Origin: an uncultured bacterium
Lineage (GTDB): Bacteria > Bacillota_I > Bacilli_A > RFN20 > CAG-826
DNA length: 64,000 nucleotides
Direction: 5' to 3'
Assembly: GCA_949288485.1 (NCBI GenBank)
Contig: CASEKC010000002.1
Span: forward strand, 124,001 to 188,000
Numbering within the stretch: position 1 is the first letter of the stretch; each line of letters begins with the position of its first letter. Below are positions 1-8,453 of the stretch, piece after piece. The translations under genes were made by a program, and so were the position numbers. The notes below the pieces were generated by a model. It searched no databases. It had not been told where the DNA came from and worked only from the letters and a program-made list of their open reading frames with translations.

Positions 1-229
1 TTAAACAATATATTTTTGAAATATCAAATTTATCAACATTTTTAATATGGTCGTTATGATTATGTGTTAGAAAAATAAAATCGATATCATCGATTGATAA
101 ATTTCTTTCCTTCAATATGCTTTTTAAAGGCTTTATATTCATTCCGGCATCAAGCAAAATAATTGTTTCTTCATCAAAAATTAAAGAACCATTACCCTTT
201 GAGCCACTAGCTATATTTATAAATTCCAT
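1..229 (-). CDS. MBL-fold metallo-hydrolase, YycJ/WalJ-like (partial, C-terminus outside window)
   Basis: Reading the minus strand from the ATG at 229 gives an open frame to the window edge, about 76 residues. It begins MEFINIASGSKGNGSLIF and contains LLDAG and THNHNDH. The SGSKGN start and the HxHxDH metal-binding motif are typical of the YycJ/WalJ branch of the metallo-beta-lactamase superfamily, proteins linked to DNA metabolism or wall homeostasis in Bacilli. The start lies 11 bp after the dnaB stop, so it is probably co-transcribed with dnaB. The rest of the protein is not visible, so the subfamily is an inference from the N-terminus. Confidence 0.75.
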   Translation of the reverse strand, partial: MEFINIASGSKGNGSLIFDEETIILLDAGMNIKPLKSILKERNLSIDDIDFIFLTHNHNDHIKNVDKFDISKIYCL

Positions 230-240
230 ATTTATTAATA

Positions 241-1710
241 TTAATCAGTGACAAAATCACTATCATCAAATTGTTTATCAGTTGCAGTAGAAAATCTGCC
301 TATTGCAGGGAAAAATAATAGCCAAACTTTACCTGTTGCTCCTTGTCTATTTTTAGCAACAATAATATCCATTTTTTCGCCACGATTATCATCTTCTTGG
401 AAGTTAGTTTGTTCATTTTCTGCCTCATTATTTGGATTAACTCCATTATTTTGTCCATTATTTAAAGATGCATCGCCAAAACCACGTTTTTCTTTTACAT
501 CAATTCCTTGACGACGATAATATCCTTGGCGATATAAAAGTAAGGCTTTATCGCAGTCATTTTCAATCTGACCACTACCTCTTAATTCACTTAATTCAGG
601 GATTCTATTTTCTTTCTTTTCAGCTCCTCTATTAATATGAGCAACGATAATAATCGGAATATTTAATTCCAACGCTAAAGCTTTTAAATGAGTACTAAAA
701 TAAGCAATTTTTTCTTGATCAGAATTAAATTTATGGGAACCTTCCTTAATAATACCGATGTGATCAACAACAACTAAAGCTAAATCTCCTCTTTGTTCTT
801 TTAGTTTTCTACATTTAACTTCAATATCATCGATTGATATTGCTGTTGATTCTTCAAAAAATAAATTTGTTTTAGAAATTTCATTTTCGGCATCTTTTAA
901 TAAAACCTTATCTTGAGGAGATAAGAATCCAAAATTTATTTTTCTTTGAGTAATTCCGCTTGAAACAGCAAAAAGTCTTCTCATAAGTTCTTCATTGCTC
1001 ATTTCTAAAGAAAAATATGCAATTGTTCGATTAGTTCTTTTTGCAATATTAAAACAAATGTTTAAAGCAAGCATTGATTTACCCATACCTGGACGAGCAG
1101 CAACAACAATTAATTGACCATTTCCAAGTCCACCCATTTGTCGGTCCAAATCTGAAAATCCAGTTTCTAATCCATCAATTCCAGATTTCGACTTTTGAAT
1201 TAAATTTCCAACAAGTTTTGCAACTTCTCTTGCACTCTTAAAATCTGAAACACTTCTTTTTGAAGTAATTTCTTCTATTTTATTTTCGGTTCTGGCTAAA
1301 AAATCACTTATTGATTCAATACTTTTTTCGGTTGCAGTATCAATAGTTTTTTGACAAACTTCAACTAAATTTCTTAAAAGTTTAAATTCTTGTAGTTTTT
1401 TAACATATTGATCAAAATTCTGATAAATAGTAACGCTTTCAATTAATTCCGCTAAAAAATCAAAACCTCCAATTTCTTCATAAACCTTGTTTTGTTTAAG
1501 CTGAGATGTAACATTTGCAGCATCAATAGCACTATCAGCTAAATCGAGTTGCTTCATTGCTTTAAAGACTTCTCGATGTCCACGATTTGCAACAAAAAAA
1601 TCATCGATTTCCAATAAAGAAACGCCATCAATAGCACATTTTTTATCGGTTAACATCGATCCTAAAACAATTTGTTCTAATTCATCATCGTGTAAAAATG
1701 TTAAATCCAT
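241..1710 (-). CDS. dnaB: Replicative DNA helicase DnaB
   Basis: Hexameric replicative helicase that unwinds DNA ahead of the fork and recruits primase. The N-terminal domain (about residues 1-150) is followed by the RecA-like ATPase domain. Walker A is GMGKS near residue 207, a DHIGII Walker B-type strand follows, and ELRGSGQIENDCD lies near the C-terminus. Length (489 aa) is slightly above the usual 440-470. The excess is mainly an Asn/Glu-rich insert (about residues 405-440, including NNGQNNGVNPNNEAENEQ) just before the conserved MDIIVAKNRQGATG segment. The gene lies 5 bp after rplI and is probably translated from the gdpP-rplI-dnaB transcript. Confidence 0.97.
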   Translation of the reverse strand: MDLTFLHDDELEQIVLGSMLTDKKCAIDGVSLLEIDDFFVANRGHREVFKAMKQLDLADSAIDAANVTSQLKQNKVYEEIGGFDFLAELIESVTIYQNFDQYVKKLQEFKLLRNLVEVCQKTIDTATEKSIESISDFLARTENKIEEITSKRSVSDFKSAREVAKLVGNLIQKSKSGIDGLETGFSDLDRQMGGLGNGQLIVVAARPGMGKSMLALNICFNIAKRTNRTIAYFSLEMSNEELMRRLFAVSSGITQRKINFGFLSPQDKVLLKDAENEISKTNLFFEESTAISIDDIEVKCRKLKEQRGDLALVVVDHIGIIKEGSHKFNSDQEKIAYFSTHLKALALELNIPIIIVAHINRGAEKKENRIPELSELRGSGQIENDCDKALLLYRQGYYRRQGIDVKEKRGFGDASLNNGQNNGVNPNNEAENEQTNFQEDDNRGEKMDIIVAKNRQGATGKVWLLFFPAIGRFSTATDKQFDDSDFVTD

Positions 1711-1715
1711 ATTTT

Positions 1716-2165
1716 TTATTTATCTTCACTAACGTGAACTCTAATTTCAGCAATTATTCCCTTATAAAGTTCAATTTTTAAATTTGTATATCCAAATGCA
1801 TTAATTGGATATTTTTCAACAAATTTTCTTTTATCAATAACAATTCCGTATTCTTTTTTTAATCTTTCTTCAACTTCTTTAGTAGAAATTGTTCCAGCCA
1901 TGTTTCCGCTTCCTTGAGCTTTAGCTTTAAACTCTAAAGTAATTTGGCTTAGTTTTTCCTTATTTTTTAAAGCTTCTTGTCTTAATTCTTCTTCTTTTTG
2001 AGCTTGTAATTGTTTTTCTTTTTCTAAATGAGCGATGGAAGCTTCAGTTTTTCTAACCGCGAGCTTATTTTTAATTAAGAAATTATTGCCATAACCATCA
2101 CTTACAGTTTTAGTTTCGCCTTTTTTTCCAACGCCTTTAACATCTTTAAGTAAAATTACTTCCAT
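1716..2165 (-). CDS. rplI: Ribosomal protein L9
   Basis: 149 residues, the usual length for bL9. The N-terminal RNA-binding domain shows the family signature ([17 protein letters not shown], then [15 protein letters not shown]). It is followed by the long Lys/Glu/Gln-rich connecting helix (about 45-75) and a C-terminal domain with [17 protein letters not shown]. It sits 2 bp after gdpP and 5 bp before dnaB. This gdpP-rplI-dnaB order is conserved in Bacilli, which supports all three calls. Confidence 0.97.
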   Translation of the reverse strand: MEVILLKDVKGVGKKGETKTVSDGYGNNFLIKNKLAVRKTEASIAHLEKEKQLQAQKEEELRQEALKNKEKLSQITLEFKAKAQGSGNMAGTISTKEVEERLKKEYGIVIDKRKFVEKYPINAFGYTNLKIELYKGIIAEIRVHVSEDK

Positions 2166-2167
2166 AA

Positions 2168-4201
2168 TTAATCTTCTCCTTCAATATTTTTACGTGCTTC
2201 ATCCAATGTTGAAGTTAAAACTTCAACCAATCTCTTTTCAATTTCATTAACACTTGTATCTTTTATCGCTGCAGCGGCTGCATTTAAATGGCCACCACCT
2301 CCAAGTTTTTCACAAATTAATTGAACATTAATTTTTCCATCGCTTCTAGCCGAAACTCCAACTTCATTTTCTTTTGTTCTACCTATAACAAATGAAGCGC
2401 TATTTCCTTTTATTGCTAAACATTGATTAGCAGCTTTAGCTAAAGTAACAGAGTCGATAATCTCATCATCTTTACATTTGCAATAAACGACTCCTGAAAA
2501 TGGAGTAATCATATTTTCAACAATACTCATAACCGCTTCAAATTCTTGAATTTCATCTTTTAAGAAGTCATCAGCTTCATAATTGTCTGCACCATATTCT
2601 TTTAAAACCATTGAAGATTCAAAGGTTCTAATTCCAACAGTTCTTGTTTTGAAAAATTGCGTATCAAGGAAAATTCCTGAAAGCATAATTGTTGCAACTT
2701 TTGGTTGAACTGGAATTGGTGGGAACTTTGAACCATACTTAATTAACTCAGTAATAAGTTCAGAAGCTGATGAAGCAGATGTATCGATAATTTTTAATAA
2801 AGGATTATCGATAACATTTGTATCAGATTGACGGTGATGATCGATGACAATATATTTTTCTGTTTTATCTAAAAGTTCAGGACACATAACATTATCTGAA
2901 CGATTAACGTCGACAATAATTAATAATGATGTTGGGTCACATTCATCAATAGCTTTCTTTAAAGAAATTGTCATATCATCAAATTGACTCTTTGCAAAAC
3001 TTGTCATAAAAGCATATCTTGTCTTTTTTTCAGTGTAAGTATGATCAAATACGATATGAAAATCTTTACAGTTTTTATATTTACAAATTTCATAAATTCC
3101 TAAACATGAACCTAAAGCGTCCATATCCATTCCTCTATGACCCATAATAAAAATTTTATTATCTTTATAGGTTTCGATATGGTTAAGTAAAGCATTTGCA
3201 TCGCTTTTAACTTTAACTTTATTCCTACTTTCCTCAGCGCCACTTTTTCCACCAAAAAATATTAACTCATGATTCATTTGAGCAATAACTGCTTGATCTC
3301 CACCTCTTGACATAGCAATACTTAAAGCAGTAGAAGCCATTTCATTATTTTGTGCGATTGTTGAGAAATCGTGAGCAAAAGCAATTGATAAAGTTGTATT
3401 AACATCTTCTTTTTTTCCAATAGCTCTAACCGTATTTAAAATTGAAAAATTATCTTTTTTTAAATTTTCTAAATCTTCATTTCTAGAAACAACAAAGAAA
3501 GAATCACTTTTAAAACTTCTAATAACAAAATGGAAAGTTCTAGCGTAGTTTGTAATTGCGTTTTTAATTTGAGGAATAATATCGTTACTATCTTCGTTAT
3601 TTTGAGCAATTTCAGCATAGTTATCAATCATGATAATTCCAAGAACTAAAGAGTTTCTTTGGAATAACGCAACAGCGTTTTCATATTCAGTAACATCTTT
3701 AAAAAGAAAGATATTATTATTTTTTAATAACTTAACAATATAAAAATTATCATCGATTTGAATTGTTTTTTCAAAAGTGTCATCTTCATTTAAGAATTCT
3801 TTTAATTCTTCGTTCCATTCGAAGACGTCTTGATTTATAACATTGACTCCTCTCATATGGAAAATATCACTAGTCCAAACAATTTTGTTATCGTTATCAA
3901 AAACTAAAAAGCCAATTTCACCAAATAAAAATGTTTCGTTTATTTCTTTTCCAACAATTTCTTCTAAAGATAAATCGTTTTTAGTTTTATTGAAATTAAT
4001 AATCATGAAAAAGCATGCTAAAACGATTAAATTAAAAATAACAATTCCAATTGTTAAATATCCAATTCCTTCAACACTCATATGTGTTTGAAGATTCCAT
4101 ATATCAAGAACGTAGAGTGAAATAAAAATACCGAAGGCTAATATTTCAAAAATAGTTAACAATAAAGCGACTATTTGTATTACTTTTAAAACTTTTTTCA
4201 T
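2168..4201 (-). CDS. gdpP: Cyclic-di-AMP phosphodiesterase GdpP
   Basis: Membrane-bound DHH-DHHA1 phosphodiesterase expected to hydrolyse c-di-AMP. Two N-terminal transmembrane segments (about 8-30 and 43-68) are followed by a PAS-like region, a degenerate GGDEF-type domain (around 175-320) and the catalytic DHH domain. The DHH domain shows [12 protein letters not shown] near 353 and VIDHHRQSD near 452. The DHHA1 glycine motif GGGGHLNAA lies near 632. Length 677 aa matches the 650-680 aa family norm. The first gene of the gdpP-rplI-dnaB unit, it has a TATAAT box about 26 bp upstream and follows the rpsR terminator, so it probably has its own promoter. Confidence 0.95.
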   Translation of the reverse strand: MKKVLKVIQIVALLLTIFEILAFGIFISLYVLDIWNLQTHMSVEGIGYLTIGIVIFNLIVLACFFMIINFNKTKNDLSLEEIVGKEINETFLFGEIGFLVFDNDNKIVWTSDIFHMRGVNVINQDVFEWNEELKEFLNEDDTFEKTIQIDDNFYIVKLLKNNNIFLFKDVTEYENAVALFQRNSLVLGIIMIDNYAEIAQNNEDSNDIIPQIKNAITNYARTFHFVIRSFKSDSFFVVSRNEDLENLKKDNFSILNTVRAIGKKEDVNTTLSIAFAHDFSTIAQNNEMASTALSIAMSRGGDQAVIAQMNHELIFFGGKSGAEESRNKVKVKSDANALLNHIETYKDNKIFIMGHRGMDMDALGSCLGIYEICKYKNCKDFHIVFDHTYTEKKTRYAFMTSFAKSQFDDMTISLKKAIDECDPTSLLIIVDVNRSDNVMCPELLDKTEKYIVIDHHRQSDTNVIDNPLLKIIDTSASSASELITELIKYGSKFPPIPVQPKVATIMLSGIFLDTQFFKTRTVGIRTFESSMVLKEYGADNYEADDFLKDEIQEFEAVMSIVENMITPFSGVVYCKCKDDEIIDSVTLAKAANQCLAIKGNSASFVIGRTKENEVGVSARSDGKINVQLICEKLGGGGHLNAAAAAIKDTSVNEIEKRLVEVLTSTLDEARKNIEGED

Positions 4202-4226
4202 ATTAAAATCCGCGATTACTCTAATA

Positions 4227-4232
4227 ATTATA
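4227..4232 (-). promoter_or_regulatory. Candidate -10 box of the gdpP-rplI-dnaB unit
   Basis: The minus strand reads ATG-TATAAT here, about 26 bp upstream of the gdpP start and downstream of the rpsR terminator. The -10 hexamer matches consensus exactly. No convincing -35 box was found, so the call rests on the hexamer and its position. Confidence 0.4.
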
Positions 4233-4273
4233 CATTAAATCACTACTTTTATTAATAAAATTAATAAGTTATG

Positions 4274-4298
4274 AAAAAGCCGCTATTTCAAGCGGCTT
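4274..4298 (-). terminator. Rho-independent terminator after rpsR
   Basis: An 8-bp perfect stem, AAGCCGCT (4277-4284) with AGCGGCTT (4291-4298) and a six-base loop, is followed on the minus strand by a run of T. It lies 25 bp after the rpsR stop and separates rpsF-ssb-rpsR from gdpP-rplI-dnaB. Confidence 0.88.
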
Positions 4299-4323
4299 AT
4301 CGATAAATACGAAATAAGATAAA

Positions 4324-4551
4324 TTAGTCTTCAATATATGGTAAAAGAGCCATATAACGAGCATTTTTAATAGCTCTTGCTAATTCTCTTTGATATTTTG
4401 CACTTGTTCCGGTAATTCTACGTGGAGAAATTCTACCAGAAGATGAAATAAATTTCTTTAATAAATCAACATCTTTATAATCGATGAATTTGATTTTATT
4501 TTTTGTGAAATAGCAAACTTTTTTCTTGCTTCTTTTCTTAATAAATGCCAT
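4324..4551 (-). CDS. rpsR: Ribosomal protein S18
   Basis: 75 residues, full length for bS18. The family core is visible: [18 protein letters not shown], then [20 protein letters not shown] and [10 protein letters not shown]18 pairs with S6 on the 30S platform. It is the last gene of rpsF-ssb-rpsR, 34 bp after ssb, with a good Shine-Dalgarno (AAAGGAGAAG) before the ATG and a terminator just downstream. Confidence 0.97.
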   Translation of the reverse strand: MAFIKKRSKKKVCYFTKNKIKFIDYKDVDLLKKFISSSGRISPRRITGTSAKYQRELARAIKNARYMALLPYIED

Positions 4552-4585
4552 TCTCTTCTCCTTTCTTAATCTTTAAAATAAAGAA

Positions 4586-5047
4586 TTAGAATGGAAGATC
4601 ATCATCAGCTAAATCCATTTGAGAATAATCTGTATTATCAGTTTCGTTCTCATTTGTATCTGGTTCATATCCAGAAGTATTTCCGTTTAATTGACTGATT
4701 GAGTCTTCACTATTCCTTTGTGTATTTTTACGGTTATCGCAAAGAGTCATAGCTTGAACAAATACATCGAGTGATGTAGCACTTGTTCCATCTCTTCTTT
4801 CATATCTAGAAGATTCAATATATCCTTCAACAGCAATTAAGCTTCCTTTTGTACAATATCTTTCAATTGTTTCAGCAATATTTCCTAATGCTCTACATGG
4901 GATAAAATTTGTCATTCTATTACCTTGAGCATCTTTTCTTACTGAATCAATTGCAAGTGTAAAAGGTAAAACTGCAACTCCTGAAGTACTTCTTCTAATT
5001 TCTAATTCTCTTGTGATACGACCTACTAAAACTACACGATTAATCAT
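4586..5047 (-). CDS. ssb: Single-stranded DNA-binding protein
   Basis: 153 residues with an N-terminal OB fold (MINRVVLVGRITRELEIR, VEGYIESSRYE) and a low-complexity acidic linker. The C-terminal tip is DLADDDLPF, the protein-interaction tail of bacterial SSB. It binds ssDNA during replication and repair. Its place between rpsF and rpsR is the standard arrangement in Bacilli, and the S6:S18 leader upstream probably controls it too. Confidence 0.97.
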   Translation of the reverse strand: MINRVVLVGRITRELEIRRSTSGVAVLPFTLAIDSVRKDAQGNRMTNFIPCRALGNIAETIERYCTKGSLIAVEGYIESSRYERRDGTSATSLDVFVQAMTLCDNRKNTQRNSEDSISQLNGNTSGYEPDTNENETDNTDYSQMDLADDDLPF

Positions 5048-5064
5048 TTTTTCTATCTCCTTAA

Positions 5065-5352
5065 TTATTCATGATCGACAGTGATTAAGAATCTTAATAC
5101 ATTACTATCGAACTTTGTGAGACGATCAAATTCCTTTAATGCAGCTGGTTCAGCTTCAACCTTTAAGACAACATAGTAACCTTTCTTTTCTTTTTTGATT
5201 TCATAAGCAAGGTCTCTTGCGCCCCATTCATTGGTTTTTGTAACCTTAGCACCATTATTTGTTAATAATTTTGCTAATTTTTCGATTTCAGCTTTTCTAT
5301 CAGCTTCTTCAAGGGTTGATTTGAGAATGTACATGATTTCGTACTTTTTCAT
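5065..5352 (-). CDS. rpsF: Ribosomal protein S6
   Basis: 95 residues starting MKKYEIMYILKSTLEEADRK, with the central WGARDLAYEIKKEKKGYYVV and C-terminal NVLRFLITV typical of bS6. The open frame extends 50 codons further upstream. The ATG at 5352 is chosen because it matches the family N-terminus and has a strong Shine-Dalgarno (AAGGGAGGT, 5361-5369) at 8-nt spacing, while the upstream extension overlaps the structured leader. It heads the rpsF-ssb-rpsR operon. Confidence 0.95.
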   Translation of the reverse strand: MKKYEIMYILKSTLEEADRKAEIEKLAKLLTNNGAKVTKTNEWGARDLAYEIKKEKKGYYVVLKVEAEPAALKEFDRLTKFDSNVLRFLITVDHE

Positions 5353-5366
5353 ATCTTTATACCTCC

Positions 5367-5409
5367 CTTCGGACATCTGGCTTGTTAATATTACAAACAA
5401 GCAGAGAAG
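5367..5409 (-). promoter_or_regulatory. Probable S6:S18 autoregulatory mRNA leader
   Basis: The minus-strand RNA folds into a two-tier hairpin. CTTC pairs with GAAG at the base (5406-5409 with 5367-5370). TCT pairs with AGA, and GCTTGTT pairs with AACAAGC around a nine-base loop. The 3' side carries an asymmetric bulge TGTCC, so an unpaired CCG-type element abuts the basal stem and the adjoining Shine-Dalgarno. A stem with a 3' bulge containing CCG is the hallmark of the rpsF leader bound by the S6:S18 complex. The fold was made by hand and no covariation was tested. Confidence 0.65.
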
Positions 5410-5535
5410 CGACCCTATATAGTAAACTATATAAAAGTGCCTATTAAGTATATAAGAATAGCCCCTTAAAGTAAAGGTTTTTTGATCCCCTTCACTATAC
5501 AAGAATGCTAATTTTTAAAAATTTATGCATAAAAT

Positions 5536-6435
5536 TTATTTTTTTAGCACTAATTCTTTTGAATCAATCGAGTAGGATTTATCGCTTTGAAGAATATATG
5601 AGGATAATTTTATGCCGAATTTAACAGCTTCATGGAAATCTTGATTTCTGATATATTCATGAACAAATCCTGCAAATAAAGCATCTCCTGCTCCATTGGA
5701 ATTAACAATATTATCCACTTTATCCACATGGAAAGTTTCCACGTGAGAACCATCATAACCGATAACGTCCCTATCTTTATTAGAAATAATGAAATTTTTG
5801 ACTCCTTTTTCTATTAACTTATCAGAAACGTTTTCTTCTTTTAAATTTGGAGAAAATAAAGCTTTTGCTTCCCCAATATTACATTTAAGTAAATAAATTT
5901 TATCTAAATAATTCTTAAACTTTATAATCTTAGGAATTGAAACTCCTTCGACCATTATTTTTTTATCACTATAATTATTAAAAATATATTTTATTGTTTC
6001 TTCACTAATATTAGCATCAATACAAATATATTCTGAATTTTGTAAAGTTTTTTGGTATTTTGAAAGGAAAAATGGCGAAATACAATCAATTATTTGATTA
6101 TCACAAACACTGACATATAAATCATTTTTTTCATTATTAATTGCTAAATAGGTAGAAGATATTCTATTAGATTTTGGCGAAATATAATTTATTGAAGCTT
6201 CTTTAAGTTCATCTTTTAATTTTTTTCCATATAAATCATTTCCAATTGCAGTAAAAAATAAAAAATCATCATTTAAGATTGATAAATCATAAGCGACATT
6301 TTTCATTACTCCACCAAAAGAAATTTTAAGTTTACCAATGTTTGATGTTCCATTAATTAATGGTTTTAAACTAGTCGCAATAAAATCAATATTTGATCCA
6401 CCAATTAATATGAGTTTGTAATTAGAAAATAACAT
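5536..6435 (-). CDS. psuK: PfkB-family carbohydrate kinase, probable pseudouridine kinase
   Basis: 299 residues, PfkB/ribokinase fold. The N-terminal substrate region is ILIGGSNIDFIATS followed by FGGVMKNVAYDLS (usually GGVGRNIAENL in pseudouridine kinases). The C-terminal anion hole and catalytic Asp lie in NSNGAGDALFAGF near residue 245. PsuK phosphorylates pseudouridine to the 5'-phosphate, and a PsuG homologue lies at 8454-9365. The specific substrate is inferred from this partner and the GGV.(K/R)N motif; another nucleoside or sugar kinase is possible. Shine-Dalgarno AAGGGGAAG precedes the ATG. A TTTCCACGTG motif lies inside the gene at 5736. Confidence 0.72.
   Translation of the reverse strand: MLFSNYKLILIGGSNIDFIATSLKPLINGTSNIGKLKISFGGVMKNVAYDLSILNDDFLFFTAIGNDLYGKKLKDELKEASINYISPKSNRISSTYLAINNEKNDLYVSVCDNQIIDCISPFFLSKYQKTLQNSEYICIDANISEETIKYIFNNYSDKKIMVEGVSIPKIIKFKNYLDKIYLLKCNIGEAKALFSPNLKEENVSDKLIEKGVKNFIISNKDRDVIGYDGSHVETFHVDKVDNIVNSNGAGDALFAGFVHEYIRNQDFHEAVKFGIKLSSYILQSDKSYSIDSKELVLKK
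5736..5745 (+). other. TTTCCACGTG motif, copy 1 (inside psuK)
   Basis: Ten-base motif followed by AGAAC. One of six copies in this window, all in the same orientation. The core CACGTG with flanking TTTC and AAAA resembles ParB/Noc-type sites. Confidence 0.5.
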
Positions 6436-6602
6436 AACAATATTTCTTCCCCTTTAAATATTTATTATATTAAATAAAATATTTAAATATAAAATTAACT
6501 TTATATTAAACTTTTATTTTTGCTAGTCAAGATATTAAAACATTATAGGAAATAATATTTTATTTAATAAGAAAATAAACGATTTATATTTTTATTAATA
6601 AC

Positions 6603-6637
6603 AACTAAAAACAGCATTTATTATGCTGTTTTTAGTT
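6603..6637 (-). terminator. Terminator after guaA
   Basis: A 14-bp inverted repeat, AACTAAAAACAGCA (6603-6616) with TGCTGTTTTTAGTT (6624-6637) around a seven-base loop, lies 13 bp past the guaA stop. The A/T-rich outer stem supplies the T-rich 3' arm on either strand. It separates guaA from psuK. Confidence 0.85.
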
Positions 6638-6650
6638 TATTTATTATTTA

Positions 6651-8153
6651 TTATTGATATTCAATTGTGGATGGTGGTTTTGTTGTAATATCATAAACAA
6701 CTCTATTAACACCAGCGACTTCATTAACAATTCTTCTTGAAACTCTTTCTAAGAAGTTAATATCGAAATGATAGAAGTCAGCATTAATACCATTGATTGA
6801 TTTAACTGCTCTAATAGCAATTGTGTGATAATAAATCTTATTATTTCCTTCAACACCAACACTATCGATATTTGTTAATACACAGAAATATTGATAAATA
6901 TCTTTTTCTAAATGAGCTTTTCTTATTTCTTGAGATAAAATTTCATTTGCTTCTCTTAAAATTTCAAGCTTAATAAGAGTGACCTCACCAATAATACGAA
7001 TAGCTAAACCAGGGAAAGGGAATGGTTGACGAGTAATAAACGATTCATCTAAACCAAGTTTTCTTCCAACACTTCTTACTTCATCTTTAGTTAATTGTTT
7101 AATTGGTTCGATAATTTTAAATCCAATATCTGGTGGAAGATCTTTAATAACTTTACTCTTTCCTCCCCATTTTGATTCGCGAATATCACTATATAATGTT
7201 CCTTGACCTAAGAAATCAAAATGTCCAAGTTTTGATGCAGCTTTTTTAAATACTTCAACGAAGGTTGAAGAAATAACTTTTCTTTTTTCTTCAGGATCAA
7301 CAACACCTTTTAATCTTCCTAAGAACAATTCTCCTTCATCAGCAACATGAACTTTAATTTTAAAATGTTCTTCAAAACGTTTAATAATAACATTATATTC
7401 GTTATATCTATGTAAACCAGTTTCAACAAATAAACAAGTTAAATTATCTCCAATTGCTTCATGTAATAATAATGCAGCAACAGCACTATCAACACCACCA
7501 CTAAGTCCTAAAATAACTTTTTTATCACCGATTTCTTTCTTTAAACCTTTAATCTTGTTTTCAATAAAGCTATCGATTGTCCAATGCCCATTACATCCAC
7601 AAAGTTTAATAAAGTTTTGCAAAATCTTAACGCCATATTCAGTTGAATCAATTTCTGGATGGAATAATAAGCCAAAAACGTAACCTTTTGAAAAACCGAC
7701 CAATCCAGATGAAGCACTTTCAGCAATTTCTTCTACATCACTTAAGCCGATAACTTTGTCGTTTTTACTCATATAAACGACTGTTTCTTCTGGCACATCT
7801 AAAAATAAAGGACAATTTGTATTGATACGCACAACATGCTTATCATACTCTCTGTCCTTTATCGATTCTATTTTTGCACCATAATGTCTTGCTAAAACTT
7901 CCATGCCATAGCAAATTCCTAAAATTGGAATGTTAAGTTCTAATAATCTTTCATCAAAAAGTTCTTTATCATCATCACTAATAACATTAGGGCCACCTGA
8001 AAGAATTATTCCTTTAACATGATGAAGTTCCTCAATTCTTTCCTTGCTTGTATTTTTTGGAAGCAAGAGACTATAGACGCCATTATCTCTTAATTTTCTT
8101 AAGAGTAATTCATTATATTGGCTTCCATAGTCTAATATAACTATTTTGTCCAT
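6651..8153 (-). CDS. guaA: GMP synthase (glutamine-hydrolysing)
   Basis: Converts XMP to GMP using glutamine and ATP. The N-terminal class I amidotransferase domain has the nucleophile Cys in GICYGME (near 79) and the His-Glu of FHPEID (near 165). The ATP-pyrophosphatase domain has the PP-loop LGLSGGVDSAVAA (near 214) and the conserved RQPFPFPGLAIRI. The C-terminal dimerisation domain ends TTKPPSTIEYQ (usually IEWE). Length 500 aa is typical. Shine-Dalgarno AAAAGGAGGAG lies at 8161-8170. A terminator follows, so it is probably monocistronic. I found no purine riboswitch in the 5' region. Confidence 0.97.
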   Translation of the reverse strand: MDKIVILDYGSQYNELLLRKLRDNGVYSLLLPKNTSKERIEELHHVKGIILSGGPNVISDDDKELFDERLLELNIPILGICYGMEVLARHYGAKIESIKDREYDKHVVRINTNCPLFLDVPEETVVYMSKNDKVIGLSDVEEIAESASSGLVGFSKGYVFGLLFHPEIDSTEYGVKILQNFIKLCGCNGHWTIDSFIENKIKGLKKEIGDKKVILGLSGGVDSAVAALLLHEAIGDNLTCLFVETGLHRYNEYNVIIKRFEEHFKIKVHVADEGELFLGRLKGVVDPEEKRKVISSTFVEVFKKAASKLGHFDFLGQGTLYSDIRESKWGGKSKVIKDLPPDIGFKIIEPIKQLTKDEVRSVGRKLGLDESFITRQPFPFPGLAIRIIGEVTLIKLEILREANEILSQEIRKAHLEKDIYQYFCVLTNIDSVGVEGNNKIYYHTIAIRAVKSINGINADFYHFDINFLERVSRRIVNEVAGVNRVVYDITTKPPSTIEYQ

Positions 8154-8356
8154 TGGTTGACTCCTCCTTTTCTTTAAATTATTTATTTTATTAGAGCAAA
8201 AAACTTTGCGCTAAATTGAGTCCATTATTATGTAGAAAATCTTTCCTTCTAGATATTATTTTAATATAACAAATTAATTTTGCCTATCTATTTTTTAATT
8301 ATTTTTAAATATTTTTAGTTCAAAACTAACAAGACCTTTATTATCGTTAATATCAG

Positions 8357-8366
8357 TTTCCACGTG
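8357..8366 (+). other. TTTCCACGTG motif, copy 2 (intergenic, upstream of guaA)
   Basis: Followed by AAAAT, giving a near-palindromic GTTTCCACGTGAAAAT. It lies in the 300-bp gap between guaA and psuG, about 200 bp before the guaA start. Apart from this site, the gap holds only the psuG terminator and the guaA promoter/5'UTR, where a small GCAAA/TTTGC hairpin is visible near 8197-8210. Confidence 0.5.
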
Positions 8367-8393
8367 AAAATAATTTATTAAAATAAATAAAAA

Positions 8394-8416
8394 GGATGCG
8401 GTTTAAACCTGTATCC
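8394..8416 (-). terminator. Probable terminator after psuG
   Basis: Imperfect hairpin with GGAT/ATCC outer and GGTTT/AAACC inner pairing, followed on the minus strand by TTTTTATTT. It lies 38 bp after the psuG stop, at the end of the folD-to-psuG operon. Two non-canonical pairs on the minus strand make it weaker than the others in the window. Confidence 0.55.
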
Positions 8417-8453
8417 CTAATTATTTAATTATATCTATTAAAAGAAAAATAAA

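Noticed and set aside
5353-5502. Upstream extension of the rpsF open frame by 50 codons
   Set aside because: It overlaps the structured leader, does not match S6 proteins and bypasses a strong Shine-Dalgarno at 5361-5369.
8154-8300. Purine riboswitch upstream of guaA
   Set aside because: No guanine- or PRPP-type core sequence or three-way junction was found, only a small GCAAA/TTTGC hairpin.
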